DNA from: Cephalopachus bancanus
Taxonomy: Eukaryota > Chordata > Mammalia > Primates > Tarsiidae
Length of the DNA: 64,000 nucleotides
Reading direction: 5' to 3'
Assembly (NCBI GenBank): GCA_027257055.1
Contig: JAPVLO010000384.1
Coordinates: 1,116,001 to 1,180,000, forward strand
Below are positions 1 through 10,460 of the stretch, piece by piece (positions within the stretch are counted from its first letter, which is position 1; each line of letters starts with the position of its first letter). A model generated the notes under the pieces. It was not told the DNA's origin and searched no databases. It saw only the letters and a program-made list of their open reading frames with translations. Made by a program: the position numbers and the translations under genes.

Positions 1-745
1 CCTGTATACTCAGTGTTTCCCTACATTTCAAGTCTTGTAGTGGGCTATGCTGGGGGTCTGCTAGTCCTCAGACCCCGGGAACTCCATCTTTTTAAGCAGG
101 AAAGTACAGTGGGGCATTGAACCTCATCTTTGTGTTTGAAAAGGGAGATGGCTGATGATTTCTAGAATTGGAGAAAGAAGAAATGGTAATGGGAATGGAA
201 ATAATCTCCTTTGACCACCCTCAACCCTTTGCTCTAAACCAGTGGCTAACATGGAAGGCCTGAGGTTGGGGGCACATGCAGGGTGGTTTTGGAGGGGCCA
301 GTGCAAAGCACTTAGAATTCCCAGAGAAAGAGAACTGGGACCATGACACAGGTACACTAAGGATAAGATGCCTTAGACTGTGAGGAACAAGAAAGCTTCC
401 TACCTCTTTATATTAGGTGTTAACAACTGGAGTTAAAATTGATCTAATATAGGATTTAGTTTCCCCTTTTCAATATTTGGGTTTGATGTTTATTATCTAT
501 ATATTTTACTTCTCAGCTAGTTGTCAGTTGAGGTCTCCCTCGCTCAAGATGTATAAACTTGACTTGAATTGCGAATGCCATGATTTGTGGAAGCCACAGT
601 CTTTCAAAATGTCAGACACACACCCTAGACTTTACTTGTTAGGGTCTTGTCTTCGTCATCTAGGAAAGCTTTATTGTTATGTACGGTCTGTTTTATTTTC
701 AGTCGAGTGGATATACATGTTTACTCGTTTCCAAACAGAGGCCTC
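1..745. other. Unassigned sequence, no gene seen
   Basis: I recognise no exon, RNA gene or repeat family here. The short open frames of 77 and 93 codons have no recognisable motif and look like chance. A small self-complementary stretch (GGGGTCTG near 53 against CAGACCCC near 70) could form a hairpin but has no context. Confidence 0.5.
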
Positions 746-1091
746 TGCTATCGTTTGAATCTGTCCCCCGCAAAATTCAGGTGTTATGACTGTGATAGTA
801 TTAAGAGGTGCGGCCTGTAAGAGGCAATTAGGATGTGCGGTCTCCTCCCTCACGAATAGGATTAGGCGCTTTTAAAAAACGGTTTGATGAAGGGAGTTCT
901 CTCCTGCCTTTCTTTCTTCCACCATGAGAGGACATAGCATTCCTCTGGAAAATGCAGCCCTCATCAGAAAACTGAACCTGCCAGCTCCTTGAGCTTAGAC
1001 TTCCCGGCCTTTATAATTGTGAGCAAATAAATTTCTGTTTATAAAATGCCAAGACTCAGGTCTTCTGTTACAGCAGCACAAGCATAAGGCA
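746..1091 (+). mobile_element. MaLR-type solo LTR (MST/MLT1-like)
   Basis: The stretch begins TGCTATCGTTTGAATCTGTC and ends in a degraded form of the MaLR terminus ('...TTACAGCAGCACAAGCATAAGGCA'). In between it has the family's ATTAAGAGGTG, the CCTCACGAATAGG-type block, an ACCATGAGAGGACA block and GAGCAAATAAATTTCTG, which supplies the polyadenylation signal. About 345 bp, near full length for this LTR class, with many substitutions, so it is old. No internal ERV sequence adjoins it. Confidence 0.75.
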
Positions 1092-1935
1092 GGCCCTTGC
1101 CAACTCCTTTGGCTTCTGTTTTATCTCTTTTCCATTTTTATCACTCTCTCTCTCTCTTTCTTTCTCCTTTTCACCCCAAATTCCTCTTTGTCCAAAAACT
1201 CTGCATTAGCACATAGTCAGGCTTTGCAGAAATTCTTAGTCCAAGATCATTTAAAGATGTTTTTCAACAAAAGCGAGTTTCTGCTTAAGGGAATTCTTGT
1301 ACCTATTGGTACTTGCTAGAAGCATAATATTTTCTCTGAATTAAATACAGTGAAGTTACTTTTAAAATATAATATTTAGAAACTACAGGTGGAAATGGTC
1401 TAGTCTAACCAAACTTTTCTTTACAGGGGACAGTGACCTATCATTTTGCCCTCCAAGAAAAGGTTTTTGGTGAACATATTTGTCTTGACACGGGGGAAAC
1501 TCCATGAACACTGGGCAACATTTCTAACTCTCATTGCCTAGAAGAAGGCTATGGTAGCTTTGCACAAAGTCAACTTTGGGCCAGAAGCCATTAGAATTTA
1601 GCAGAACATAGAGTCCCCTCATTTCTGTAACATATTTAACTATGTCACATTCTTCCTTTCCCTGCCAGAGAAAAGATTTGATGTTGTGGCAATTCCCTTC
1701 CAGCTGGAACAAGCAAACATGGAAGAACCTTCTGTAAGTAGGCTTGAGCATTTTTGCTTCTCAGACAACTCTACACAGGGAATTCTGATGATGATTCTAT
1801 GGATATGACTTCTACTTGATGTTCGAATACTATTGATTTGCCCTGACTTTATGAGTTGCTGGAACAGACGATACCAAATTCACGAAGGACTTTCAGGTTC
1901 TACAGGAACTCATCATAATCCCAAGACTATTCCTT
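1092..1935. other. Unassigned sequence
   Basis: I see nothing gene-like. A short CT-rich run lies near 1143-1166. One 75-codon minus-strand frame has no recognisable motif. Confidence 0.45.
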
Positions 1936-1950
1936 AAAAGAATAGTTTTA

Positions 1951-2252
1951 TTTTATTCTATTTTTCTGAGTGGGAGTCTTATTCTGTTGCCCAATCTGGA
2001 GTGCAGTGGCATGCTCAAGGACACCACAGCCTCGACCTCCTGGGCTCGGGTGATCTTTCCACCTCAACCTTCCTTCCAGGTAGCTGGAACCACAGGTATG
2101 TACCACCATGCCCGGCTACTTTTTTTGATTTATTGTAGAGATGAGGTCTTGCCAAGTTACCCAGGCTGGTTTCGAATCCCTGGGCTCAGGCAATCCTCTT
2201 TCCTCTGCCTCCCAAAGCGCTGGGATTACAGACTTGAGCTACCATGCCCGGC
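1951..2252 (-). mobile_element. Alu (dimeric, older type)
   Basis: Antisense Alu. It reads from the T-rich tail complement through CTGGAGTGCAGTGGC and TTTATTGTAGAGATGAGG to the head complement ATGCCCGGC. It is flanked by a 15-bp target-site duplication, AAAAGAATAGTTTTA (1936-1950) and AAAATAATAGTTTTA (2253-2267), one mismatch. The proline- and serine-rich open frames across it are ordinary Alu translations. Confidence 0.95.
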
Positions 2253-2267
2253 AAAATAATAGTTTTA

Positions 2268-2827
2268 AGAAAAAGAACAGTTACTTGCTGAAGAGGGACT
2301 CTCGTGTGATTTGTCTATGCTGCCTTTAAAATCTAGAGACTTACCAAGTACCCTATCCTACAGGTAGGAGGTACAACTTTGGCTTCTTTTATTTTACTTT
2401 GGAGAAAATGTATGGCTATGCTTCTCAGGCCTGGACCACCAGACATGCCAATGAGCTCACAGGTGTTTGAATTGTGTGGAATTTTTGCTTCACTCTCTCC
2501 AAACACATTGTCCCAGGGTGTCTAAAATACCTTCTCCTTCTTATTCACCAGGTCCTCCTGAAGAATGTCACCAAAACAAGTGAACTGAATATTGATGTGT
2601 TCTGGGATAGTGACGGGACAAAGAACCCGAGAATAAATCATGGCATAGAGATGGACAGCATGTCAAGTAAAAGCCAATGTATCCCATATTTTCTGTTTAT
2701 TGAAAAAAGAAAAAAAAGGATATGCCAGATTGATATACCTTGTTTCAGGTGCCAGATAGGCTTGCTTTAGTAAAGGGACCATCTCTGAGAAAGTAGCAGA
2801 AATTGAAGCAGTTAATATTAAATATCA
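2268..2827. other. Unassigned sequence
   Basis: No gene or repeat family recognised. A 98-codon frame at 2474-2770 has no domain I can name. Confidence 0.4.
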
Positions 2828-3129
2828 GGCCGGGTGTGGTGGCTCAGCCTGTAATCCCAGGACTTTGGAAGGCTGAGTTGAGAGGATTGCCTGAAACTGT
2901 GGGTTCAAGACCAGCCTGGGCAACTTGGCAAGACCTCATCTCTACAATTAAAAAATAAATATATATCAAAAAAATTAGCCAGGCATGGTGGCACATGCCT
3001 GTAGTTCCAGCTACTTGGAAGACTGAGGCAGAAGGATCGTCTTAGCACAGCAGGTCGAGGCTGTGGTGGCTGTGAGCATGCCACTGCACTCTAGCCTGTG
3101 AGACAAAGTGAGACTCTGACTCAAAAAAG
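2828..3129 (+). mobile_element. Alu (dimeric)
   Basis: Sense Alu with head GGCCGGGTGTGGTGGCTCAG, both arms, and a middle A-rich linker extended by TAAATATATATC. It ends in a short A-rich tail. Many substitutions relative to the other copies. I found no convincing target-site duplication. Confidence 0.93.
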
Positions 3130-4050
3130 AATGAAACCAAAGTTTTTAAAAGTCCATTTGTCTTTTGCACCAAGCAGACAAGTTAATTGGGGAATGTGAT
3201 AAAGTTTCATCATTCCTGTATCTTTCAAGTCTTTCATGGTGACTCCATTCTTATAACTTCCACTTGATATTGAAGTGCTATTCGTTTCCTTAAGGATGTG
3301 GTATTTATTTTGCTTTAATACTTTAGTAAAATGTGAGGGAGAGGCAACAGAATCTTCTACTGGTCCTTTCAGCCATAATAGTTAGTATATATAGATCAAA
3401 GATCTATTGAGGAAGTCAATTCCAATTGCACTCTCAGGAAATGGGGAAATAATAAGGTTATTGTTATTGGCTCATGGACCCAATGGACATATCACAAAGT
3501 GGGCTCAAGCCAAAGAGCTGTTTATCCTCTGATTCCCATGGTCCCCCATTGACTAGAAGACCCCAGAGGCATTTTAGGTTTGCATTAACTTAGGACCAGT
3601 TTCTGAGAATTTATTATGCATATGGTAATTCATCTTCTTTTAACAATCGTTTACATTGGTAAATGTCTACAGATCTCTTTGGAGAAAGCTAAGAGGAAGA
3701 TTTACAATATGAATCTGTGATGCTATTGCAGAACCTTTCATTAAGTGATTCAGTCTTTCCTATATTCAGCAGGTTCTGGAAACTGACTTTGGTCTAAGAA
3801 GGGTTAGGGGCCATGACTGTTTATCGTGTTGATTCAGATTGGACCTTATCAACTAGAGCTCCCCTTTTATTTTTCTTCTAGATGTCTCATGATCAATATG
3901 AAAATAACACAGATTTCTACTGGTCAAGTCATTTTCCATGCACTCTGGTCCTGCTGCCTGTCATGGTAATCCCACGCTTGTCATCTCAGTGATTATCAGG
4001 ATCTGTCTTCATCTCTGCCACCTCAGGGTCCCATCATACCTGTTGAGATC
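3130..4050. other. Unassigned sequence
   Basis: About 900 bp of AT-rich sequence in which I recognise no gene, RNA or repeat family. Confidence 0.4.
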
Positions 4051-4063
4051 AAGAGCTCTATTT

Positions 4064-4358
4064 TTTTCTCTTTTTTTTGAGTTGGAGTCTCACTCTGTCA
4101 CCCAGGCTGGAGGGCAGTGGCACACTCCGGCCACTGTAGCCTCGATCTGCTGGGCTCAGGGGATCCTTCTACCTCAGCCTTCCAAGTAGCTGGAACTACA
4201 AGCATATGCCACCATGCTCAGCTAATTTTTTTTATTTATTGTAGAGATGAGGTCTTGCCAAGTTGCCCAGGCTAGTCTTGAACCCAGGATCCTGGCAATC
4301 CTTTCACCTCGGACTCCCAAAGTGCTGGGATTATAAGCATGAGCCACCGCACCTGGCC
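4064..4358 (-). mobile_element. Alu (dimeric)
   Basis: Antisense Alu with perfect 13-bp target-site duplications AAGAGCTCTATTT at 4051-4063 and 4359-4371. Both arms and the left-arm complement AAGTTGCCCAGGC are readable. Confidence 0.96.
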
Positions 4359-4837
4359 AAGAGCTCTATTTCAAAGGCAGCATGCTTCATCCTTCTCTTT
4401 GGTCTACCAAGGACATGCACTAGTGCACTTTTCAGGGCTGCTGGTACTTTTCACATCCACATAATTCCAGAAATTCTTTGAATCTTTTACTATGCCTGAA
4501 ACTGGGAATTTAAGATCTTCAACTTACTACTGAACTTTTCCCCCCTAATTTTTAATTTTATAGATGTGGAGTACAATTCAGTGTTAAGTATACAAATATT
4601 CATTATACAGGTACCCTTGTTGATGGGGTGTGCCCCTCCCTCCCCTGGCAGTTTCCCACGACTGCCAATTCCTCTCTTATAGTATTATGATAATTGTTCA
4701 AGTTTAACTTATGAGTGAGAATACATGGTACTCAGTTCTTCGCTTCTGTGAAAGGTCACTCAGTATTATAGACTCTAAGTCTATCCAGGTTGCTACAAAG
4801 TTCATAATTTTGTCCTTCTTTATGACAGGATGATTAT

Positions 4838-4890
4838 ACATGATGGAATATTATGGTTGCATAATATGATTGCATAATATTCCATCGTGT
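4838..4890. repeat. Small foldback inside the L1
   Basis: ACATGATGGAATATTATG (4838-4855) is complementary to CATAATATTCCATCGTGT (4873-4890) at 17 of 18 positions, with a 17-base loop. Other L1 copies in the window have only one arm here, so the second is an added inverted copy. Confidence 0.85.
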
Positions 4891-5648
4891 ATATGTACCA
4901 CGTTTTAAAAATCCAGTCCTCTTTCGAAGGGCAGCATGGTTGGTTCCATGTTTTTGCTGTTGTAAATAATGCTGCAGTAAACGTGCATGTGCAGGTATCT
5001 TCTTCATAGAGTGATTTGAGATCCTCTGTGTATATTCCCAGTTGTGGGATTGTGGGTTTATATGGAAGGTCGATTTTCAGATCTTTTAGGAATTGTCAAA
5101 GTGTTTTCCACAGAGGTTGTATCAGTTTACACTCCCACCACCAGTGTAGAAATGTTCCCTTTTCCCTGCATCCTCTACAGCATCTGTTGTTTTTTGAGTT
5201 ATTGATGATGGCCATCCTGACTGGAGTTAGGTGGTATCTCAGTGTGGTTTTAATTTGTATTTCTTTGATGACTAGTGAGGCTATTTTTTTAATGTATCTG
5301 TTGGCTACAGATATGAATTCTTTTGAGAAGTGTCTGTTCATATCTTTTGCCCACTTTGCATTGGGGCTGTTTTTTTTTCCCCAGCATGTTTAAGTTCCTT
5401 TCAGATCCTAGATGTTAGGCCTTTGTCAGATATACAGTTGGCAGACATTTTTTTCCAGTCTGTGGGCTGTCTCTCTGCTCTCTTTATGGTTTCTCTGGCT
5501 GTGCAGAAGCTTGTCAGTTTGATGAGGTCCCATTTGTCTATCTTATTTCTTATAGCATGGGCACTTGACAGTCACATTCCTATACAACAATAATAAACAA
5601 ACAGAAAACCAAATAAAAAGTACAATCCCATTCACAATAGCCACAAAA

Positions 5649-5914
5649 AAATGAAACACCTTGACATCATCCTGACCAGAGAAGTGAAAGATCTTTACAA
5701 CAAAAACTACAAAACACTGCTCAAAGAAATCAAAGATGACACAAACAAATGGAAAAATATTCCATGCTCAATGATTGGAAGAGCCAACATTGTTAAGATA
5801 TTCATCTTACCCAAGGCAATCTATAGATTTAAAGAAATATCCATTAATTTACCAGCAACATTCTTCTCAGACCTGGAAATGACAATACAGGAATTCTTAT
5901 GGAAACGTCAGTGA
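5649..5914 (+). pseudogene. L1 ORF2 fragment in the inverted 5' part of the L1
   Basis: An 88-codon open stretch reads the part of ORF2 downstream of the reverse transcriptase: NKHL-like start, [17 protein letters not shown], then [21 protein letters not shown] and EFLWKRQ. These motifs are the classic L1 ORF2 post-RT region. It is a dead fragment with a stop right after the WKRQ equivalent. Confidence 0.9.
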
Positions 5915-6363
5915 CCACAAATAGCCAGCACAGTCTTCAGCAAAAACAAAAAACAAAACAAAACAACAACAAAACAAAGTGGGAGGTATCACACTCCTAG
6001 ACTTTAAACTTTCCTATAAAGCTACAATAATCAAAACAGCCTGATATTGGTACAAGAGCACGCATATAGACCAATGGAACAGGATAGAGATTCTGGAAAC
6101 AAAACCTTAATTTCTCAACCAACTCATCTTTCAGAAAGTCTCCACCACCAACCACTGAGGAGAGGAGAACTTATTCAGAAAATAGTGCTGGGAAAACTAG
6201 CTGACTACATGTAGAAGATCAAAACAAGACCTCTCTACCTATCACCATACACAAAAATCAACTCTAAATGGATCAAAGACCTAAATGTAAAACCTCAAAC
6301 TATAAGAAGTTTAGAAAAGGCAGGAGATACCCTTATGAAAATTGGAGATACTACTTTACTTTT

Positions 6364-7740
6364 TAAAGTACTATGCATTTGCAAGCAACTAGTCTGTGCT
6401 TTTTGTGCCCCTCTTAATGATTTTGCAGAGAAGACATGTGGTCTGCGAAATGCCTTGCCTTCATTAGTCACTGCAGTGGCTATTTTCCACCAGCTATCTA
6501 ACTGTTTCTCTACTGCTCAATTCTTTTTTGCTTGCTCTGTTTCAGGACATGGACTTCCACGAACTGCCTTAGCTGAGCTCTTTGCATGTTGGTTTCCAGT
6601 TGAGTCCATCCAACGAGAAATATCAGTTAGAGGATTAATGCTCTGAAGAAGAAGAAAGAAGTGAGATATTATTCCTCTTCATTTTTTTTCCCCTTCCATA
6701 TTGAATTTCCAGCAGTGGCTGGATTCCTCTAAGGCTGTATCTTGGGTCAGGTGGCTTCTTCTCCTTAGCTTTAGCTATCCTTGGGTCCAGGAACTCCACT
6801 GGTTTGCTTGTCTCTTTGGATGTAAGTGTTGTTACTCTCTGGCTGCTTAACTAGCCATTTTTGGTGCCTTTAATTTTTCCACGTTTCTGCAATAATTTTT
6901 CCAATAAATTCCCCACAACTAAACCTTTCTGAGGATACCAGCTGCTTCCTGTTGGGAGTCTGTCTGAAACAAGTTGAGTTTCTGAGACTGACAGCACTAT
7001 CTGCTACTTCTGCAAAGACCAGTAAGTTTCCAGTTATGATGGTGCCACCCTGGCTGCCAGCTCTAGAAGCATGTCATACCTTTCATGATTGGTAAACTGC
7101 TGAATCAGAAGCTGCTGTCATACCTGGGGACTCTAGAATGATGTGAACTGCTGAAATATATCGACTAGATGCTGTTCCCATCACTTTGTGTAATTCATTT
7201 GTGAGTCAAAGTCTTGGACAATGCATCTAATGGTGAGATTTGAATGATCTAGCACCACCTGAGTTGCAAGGGAAGAAGATAAAAAAAGGTTTGAATTTTG
7301 ATGTTTGTGAGGAAGAATTTATATCTATTTCCAAATGTGGAGAGGTATTCAGAAAATGTGGGGCATGTGTGAATGATGGATGTTTAGTTATTATCGCTCC
7401 CATTCTCTTTTATTCTTCTAGCTGTCATATTCATTCAACCCACTCCACTCACTTAATCTTAAATTTTCCCATTTCTTTGATCCCGATTTCCCTTTATTTG
7501 GTCTTATTTTTCATCCTTTAGCTCTTTTTTGCATCCTTTTTTTAGAAGAGTCTTGGAGCATCATCCATCAATCACTATTTTAAAACTTTTCTTCAAGCTG
7601 GAGGTAAGAGCCCCAGAATGGTTGAGGCTGGTCTCCTCCCTTATTGAGGACCCAGGACTGTTCTTCCCTGGTCAGGAAAATCTTGAATTCCTTCTAAGAG
7701 ATAGGTAAAGACACCAAAATCCAAGGCCAGGGAAGTGTGG
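6364..7740. other. Unassigned sequence
   Basis: About 1.4 kb without a recognisable gene. Open frames of 103 and 93 codons (6335-6646, the start of which is still L1, and 7240-7521) have no known motif. Part of this may be old LTR or DNA-transposon sequence, but I could not match it to a family. Confidence 0.35.
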
Positions 7741-8232
7741 AGCAGTGATTCTCAGAGTGTGGTATGCCAACTCCTTGGAGTCAACCAGATTCTATCAGGA
7801 GGTCGGTAAGATTTTTTTCCTTTTCTACTTAGGTATCTTTGCAAGGATGTATTTTCTTCATCTACTTCAACAAAAATAATGTATCACAACAGATTGAATC
7901 CTAAAGCTGATACGAGAAGCTGTTTTAAGCCAGAAATGAAAGAGTTTTGAAAAAATAAATGAAATGCTATTCTTCTCATGCTTTTGGTTTAAGAAAATGT
8001 AGCGATTTTCATATATACTGCTATTTTAAATAATAAACATTTGGTATTAATTAATTTTATGCAATATTGCATAATCATATTAAATAGCCAATGGTTAATA
8101 ATAAATATTTAAATAAATATGTATTTTAAAATATCTCAGTTTTACTTTCTAATAGAGTAGATAACAATAGATAGAATCCATACAAACAAAAGCTGTTTGA
8201 AGCTTTCAATTTTTAAGAGTGTAAAATAGTCT
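7741..8232 (+). mobile_element. hAT-family DNA transposon remnant (Tip100/Zaphod-like)
   Basis: The left end AGCAGTGATTCTCAGAGTGTGG matches the terminal type AGCAGTGGTTCTCAAAGTGTGG. It then jumps to the 3' end of a transposase gene, then an AT-rich tail ending near TTTTTAAGAGTGTAAAA. Most of the transposase gene is deleted. The right terminal repeat is not clearly visible beyond 8232. Confidence 0.7.
7846..7950 (+). pseudogene. hAT transposase C-terminal remnant
   Basis: Thirty-four codons run open to a TGA at 7948-7950 and read DVFSSSTSTKIMYHNRLNPK then ADTRS. The F-S-S-x-T-S-T-K ... N-R-L motif is the end of the hAT C-terminal dimerisation domain in Tip100-like transposases. The upstream catalytic part is absent, so it cannot encode an active enzyme. 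Confidence 0.7.
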
Positions 8233-8880
8233 TTGTTTCTTTAGACTGACTTGGTACAAACCAAAACACAGCTGATGAGATAAAATTTGTTTTGCTACAA
8301 CCATTACATTTTGAAGGTCCATCAATAATGCAAGATCCAATTTTATTTTCATCTGTGATCTATATGGTCTAATTATTTTAAATCTTATTTATGCATCTTC
8401 CAACCTCAAAAGATAAAAGTGACCAAAGAATTTAGAAAATCTTGAATTCCCTAACGAATCAAAACAGGTACAATTATAGATATAATAGACCTTTATATTG
8501 TGACCATCCATCTCTTCTATATTTCAATGTCATTAGTTATCCATGAGAAGTAGTAACTGTGGCCTAGTTCACCCCCTGGTCCCAGGCCCACAAGGATAGT
8601 AACTGGTTAACTCACTCCTCTTTTCTCAGCATTTCTCAGTTTCTCAATGGCTACCACACAGCTAGTTCTCAGTAAACACTTAATTAGAATAAATTGAATT
8701 GTTCCGAATTCGGTTCTCAACAAACACCTCTTGAATGATTAAAACCCAATTATCTGGAAGACAGCTTATTACTTAATGAAAGAAATATAAAACTCGGATT
8801 CCAAACAGCAATTTTAGTTATTCTCCAGTTGAAGATTTAACTGCATTCTTTCCTTGAACTTTCATGGACTAAGCGAAGGG
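8233..8880. other. Unassigned sequence
   Basis: No gene or repeat recognised between the hAT remnant and the ERV LTR. Confidence 0.4.
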
Positions 8881-9324
8881 TGCAGGAAGCGACCAGAGGG
8901 GTGGCTCCCAAAATGGCACCGACACACCAGACAACAAAGGCCCTTGGTCCCGGCTTCTGCAAGCACAATTCCCTGCGCGTGGGAATTTCAAACCTTCCCA
9001 CTGGCAAATTTCAAACTTGCAAGCCTCCAATCAGTAGCCAGCTTTGTTATGCGTCCAATAGGACCATAACACGGCATTGGCCCCACCCTACTCCCATGCA
9101 GCTCCTCCAATAGGAGCATAGCACGGCCCCTTCCAGCCCCTGTCAGGCTGATAAATACAGCCCTCTCCCAGCAACTCGCTCTCTCTCTTTTTCTTTTTTT
9201 CTGTTACAGATCCTCTCTGTAACAACCCCCTTTTAATAAATCTCTTGGTCCTGGCTGGGTGTGGAGTCATTACCGGCACCGAAATTCTTTTACTAAGTCC
9301 TTGGGCCCTCACGTTTGCTTCCCA
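8881..9324 (+). mobile_element. ERV LTR (class I-like), edges approximate
   Basis: About 440 bp with promoter architecture: CCAAT boxes at about 9027, 9055 and 9107, a TATA-like GATAAATAC near 9150, a CT-rich stretch, and AATAAA at 9235-9240. The candidate ends TGCAGGAAGC and GCTTCCCA form a short imperfect inverted repeat. A 21-bp element is repeated in U3. No clean target duplication was found, so the edges are uncertain. No internal retroviral genes follow. Confidence 0.7.
9055..9127 (+). repeat. U3 direct repeat with CCAAT boxes
   Basis: CCAATAGGACCATAACACGG at 9055 recurs as CCAATAGGAGCATAGCACGG at 9107, 52 bp downstream, with a related CCAATCAGTAGCC at 9028. Duplicated CCAAT-bearing blocks are typical of LTR enhancers. 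Confidence 0.8.
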
Positions 9325-10163
9325 TTTTCCTTATATATTGGTGCTAGCCAGAAAGACAAATTGAGGCTTGTATTTCTGTGGCCGATAAATTGGGTCCTGA
9401 GAACCATATAATTTAGTGAAGCTAGCCATTACCCCAATTTTCCTTCTCTGAAATTAGAGAATTGTGTAGCATGCGTTCATCATTTGTGGAGGGGAAACTG
9501 TCGGTCACTTGATGTTTTACTGCTCAGCCCCTGTGTGGAGTTTCACGTGGCAGGAGAGGGTGTTGAATGTAGAATCCCTCCAGTTCGAGTTCCTCTATTT
9601 TCAGTGCAATGGGTTCAGAACTCGCAGTTATGGTCTACACGTTTTATATAGGTGTGCACATGAATAACTTTCTTTATTTCTCTGCAAGTGAATCCAGCTT
9701 AACCCAAGCCCCATTTTGTAGGGTGTGTGATTGACTTTGTTCTTTAGAGTTTCCTTACATCTGTCTAGATGACCTCAAACTCTTTTGAGTAAATACTCAA
9801 GCTTTCAGTGTTTCTCCCTCTTTCCATTTCCTTCTCTTTTTCCTGCTGAATCAGGTGCAGAACGCCCTTCCTTGACACATCACAACATTTTTTACTTCAC
9901 TTTATGGCATTAGAGCAGGGCTCCCTGGTCCATTTTGCCAGCCTCAGACCCTTGTTGACCTCCCCTGAAGGGCACTTGTCTTGCTTGGCATGTGCCATCT
10001 ACCTCTGGCCTCACTGTGTCTGCCTTCTCTGTTGCTCCAGTGCTGTTGATGCTACCACACAGGGTTTGTTGTCTTAGTCCTGTCAGTACACAGTGGCTCT
10101 TTCTCATTAACTTTTGCTGAAGATCTGCCTGAGATTTTGCTGTGACTCCTTCTAGTCATTCCC
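9325..10163. other. Unassigned sequence
   Basis: No gene recognised. A TTGGTGCTAGCCAG stretch near 9339 resembles a primer-binding site start but is too far from the LTR edge and too poorly matched to call. Confidence 0.4.
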
Positions 10164-10460
10164 TGTGATAGTTTGAGTGTGTCTCCTGCAAATTCAGATG
10201 TTGCCAATCTGACAGTATTAAGACATGGGCTTTGAGAGGCGATTAGGCTGTGATGTCTCCTCTCTCATGAATGGGATTAAAGTCCTTACCAAAGAGGCTC
10301 CATGAAGTTTTGCCTTTGGTTAGATTGCCCGTTCACCTTTTGCCATGTGAGGACACAACCTTTCTCCCCTCTGAAGGATGCAGTCCTGCTATAGAGAGTT
10401 GAAACTACAGATGCTTTCATCTTGGATTTCACAGCCTCTAGAGCTGTAAGAAAAAACAAA
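10164..10460 (+). mobile_element. MaLR-type LTR (MLT1/MST-like)
   Basis: TGTGATAGTTTGAGTGTGTC start, then ACAGTATTAAGAC, GAGAGGCGATTAGG, CTCATGAATGGGATTAA, GCCATGTGAGGACACA and CACAGCCTCTAGAGCTGTAAG. These are the ordered MaLR LTR blocks. The 3' terminus is lost or too diverged. Confidence 0.72.

Larger units (their letters stand above)
4540..6348 (-). mobile_element. 5'-truncated L1 with 5' inversion (twin priming)
   Basis: From 4540 to about 5580 the minus strand runs from the L1 3' UTR (complement of CCCCACATCTATAAAAT-like end) back through the ORF2 C-terminal region. At about 5581 the orientation flips and 5581-6348 reads ORF2 on the plus strand. The plus segment ends in the ORF2 stretch that should lie just before the start of the minus segment, so the two halves are adjacent in L1 coordinates. 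Imperfect 15-bp target duplications flank the whole: TACTACTGAACTTTT (4525-4539) and TACTACTTTACTTTT (6349-6363). This is the expected product of twin priming. The 3' UTR type matches the other L1s of this genome. Confidence 0.93.

Noticed and set aside
7240..7521. 93-codon frame as a small gene
   Set aside because: No motif, no splice or promoter context, low-complexity C-terminus.
9339..9358. TTGGTGCTAGCCAG as a primer-binding site after the LTR
   Set aside because: It is about 14 bases from the proposed LTR edge and needs a gap and several changes to fit a tRNA.
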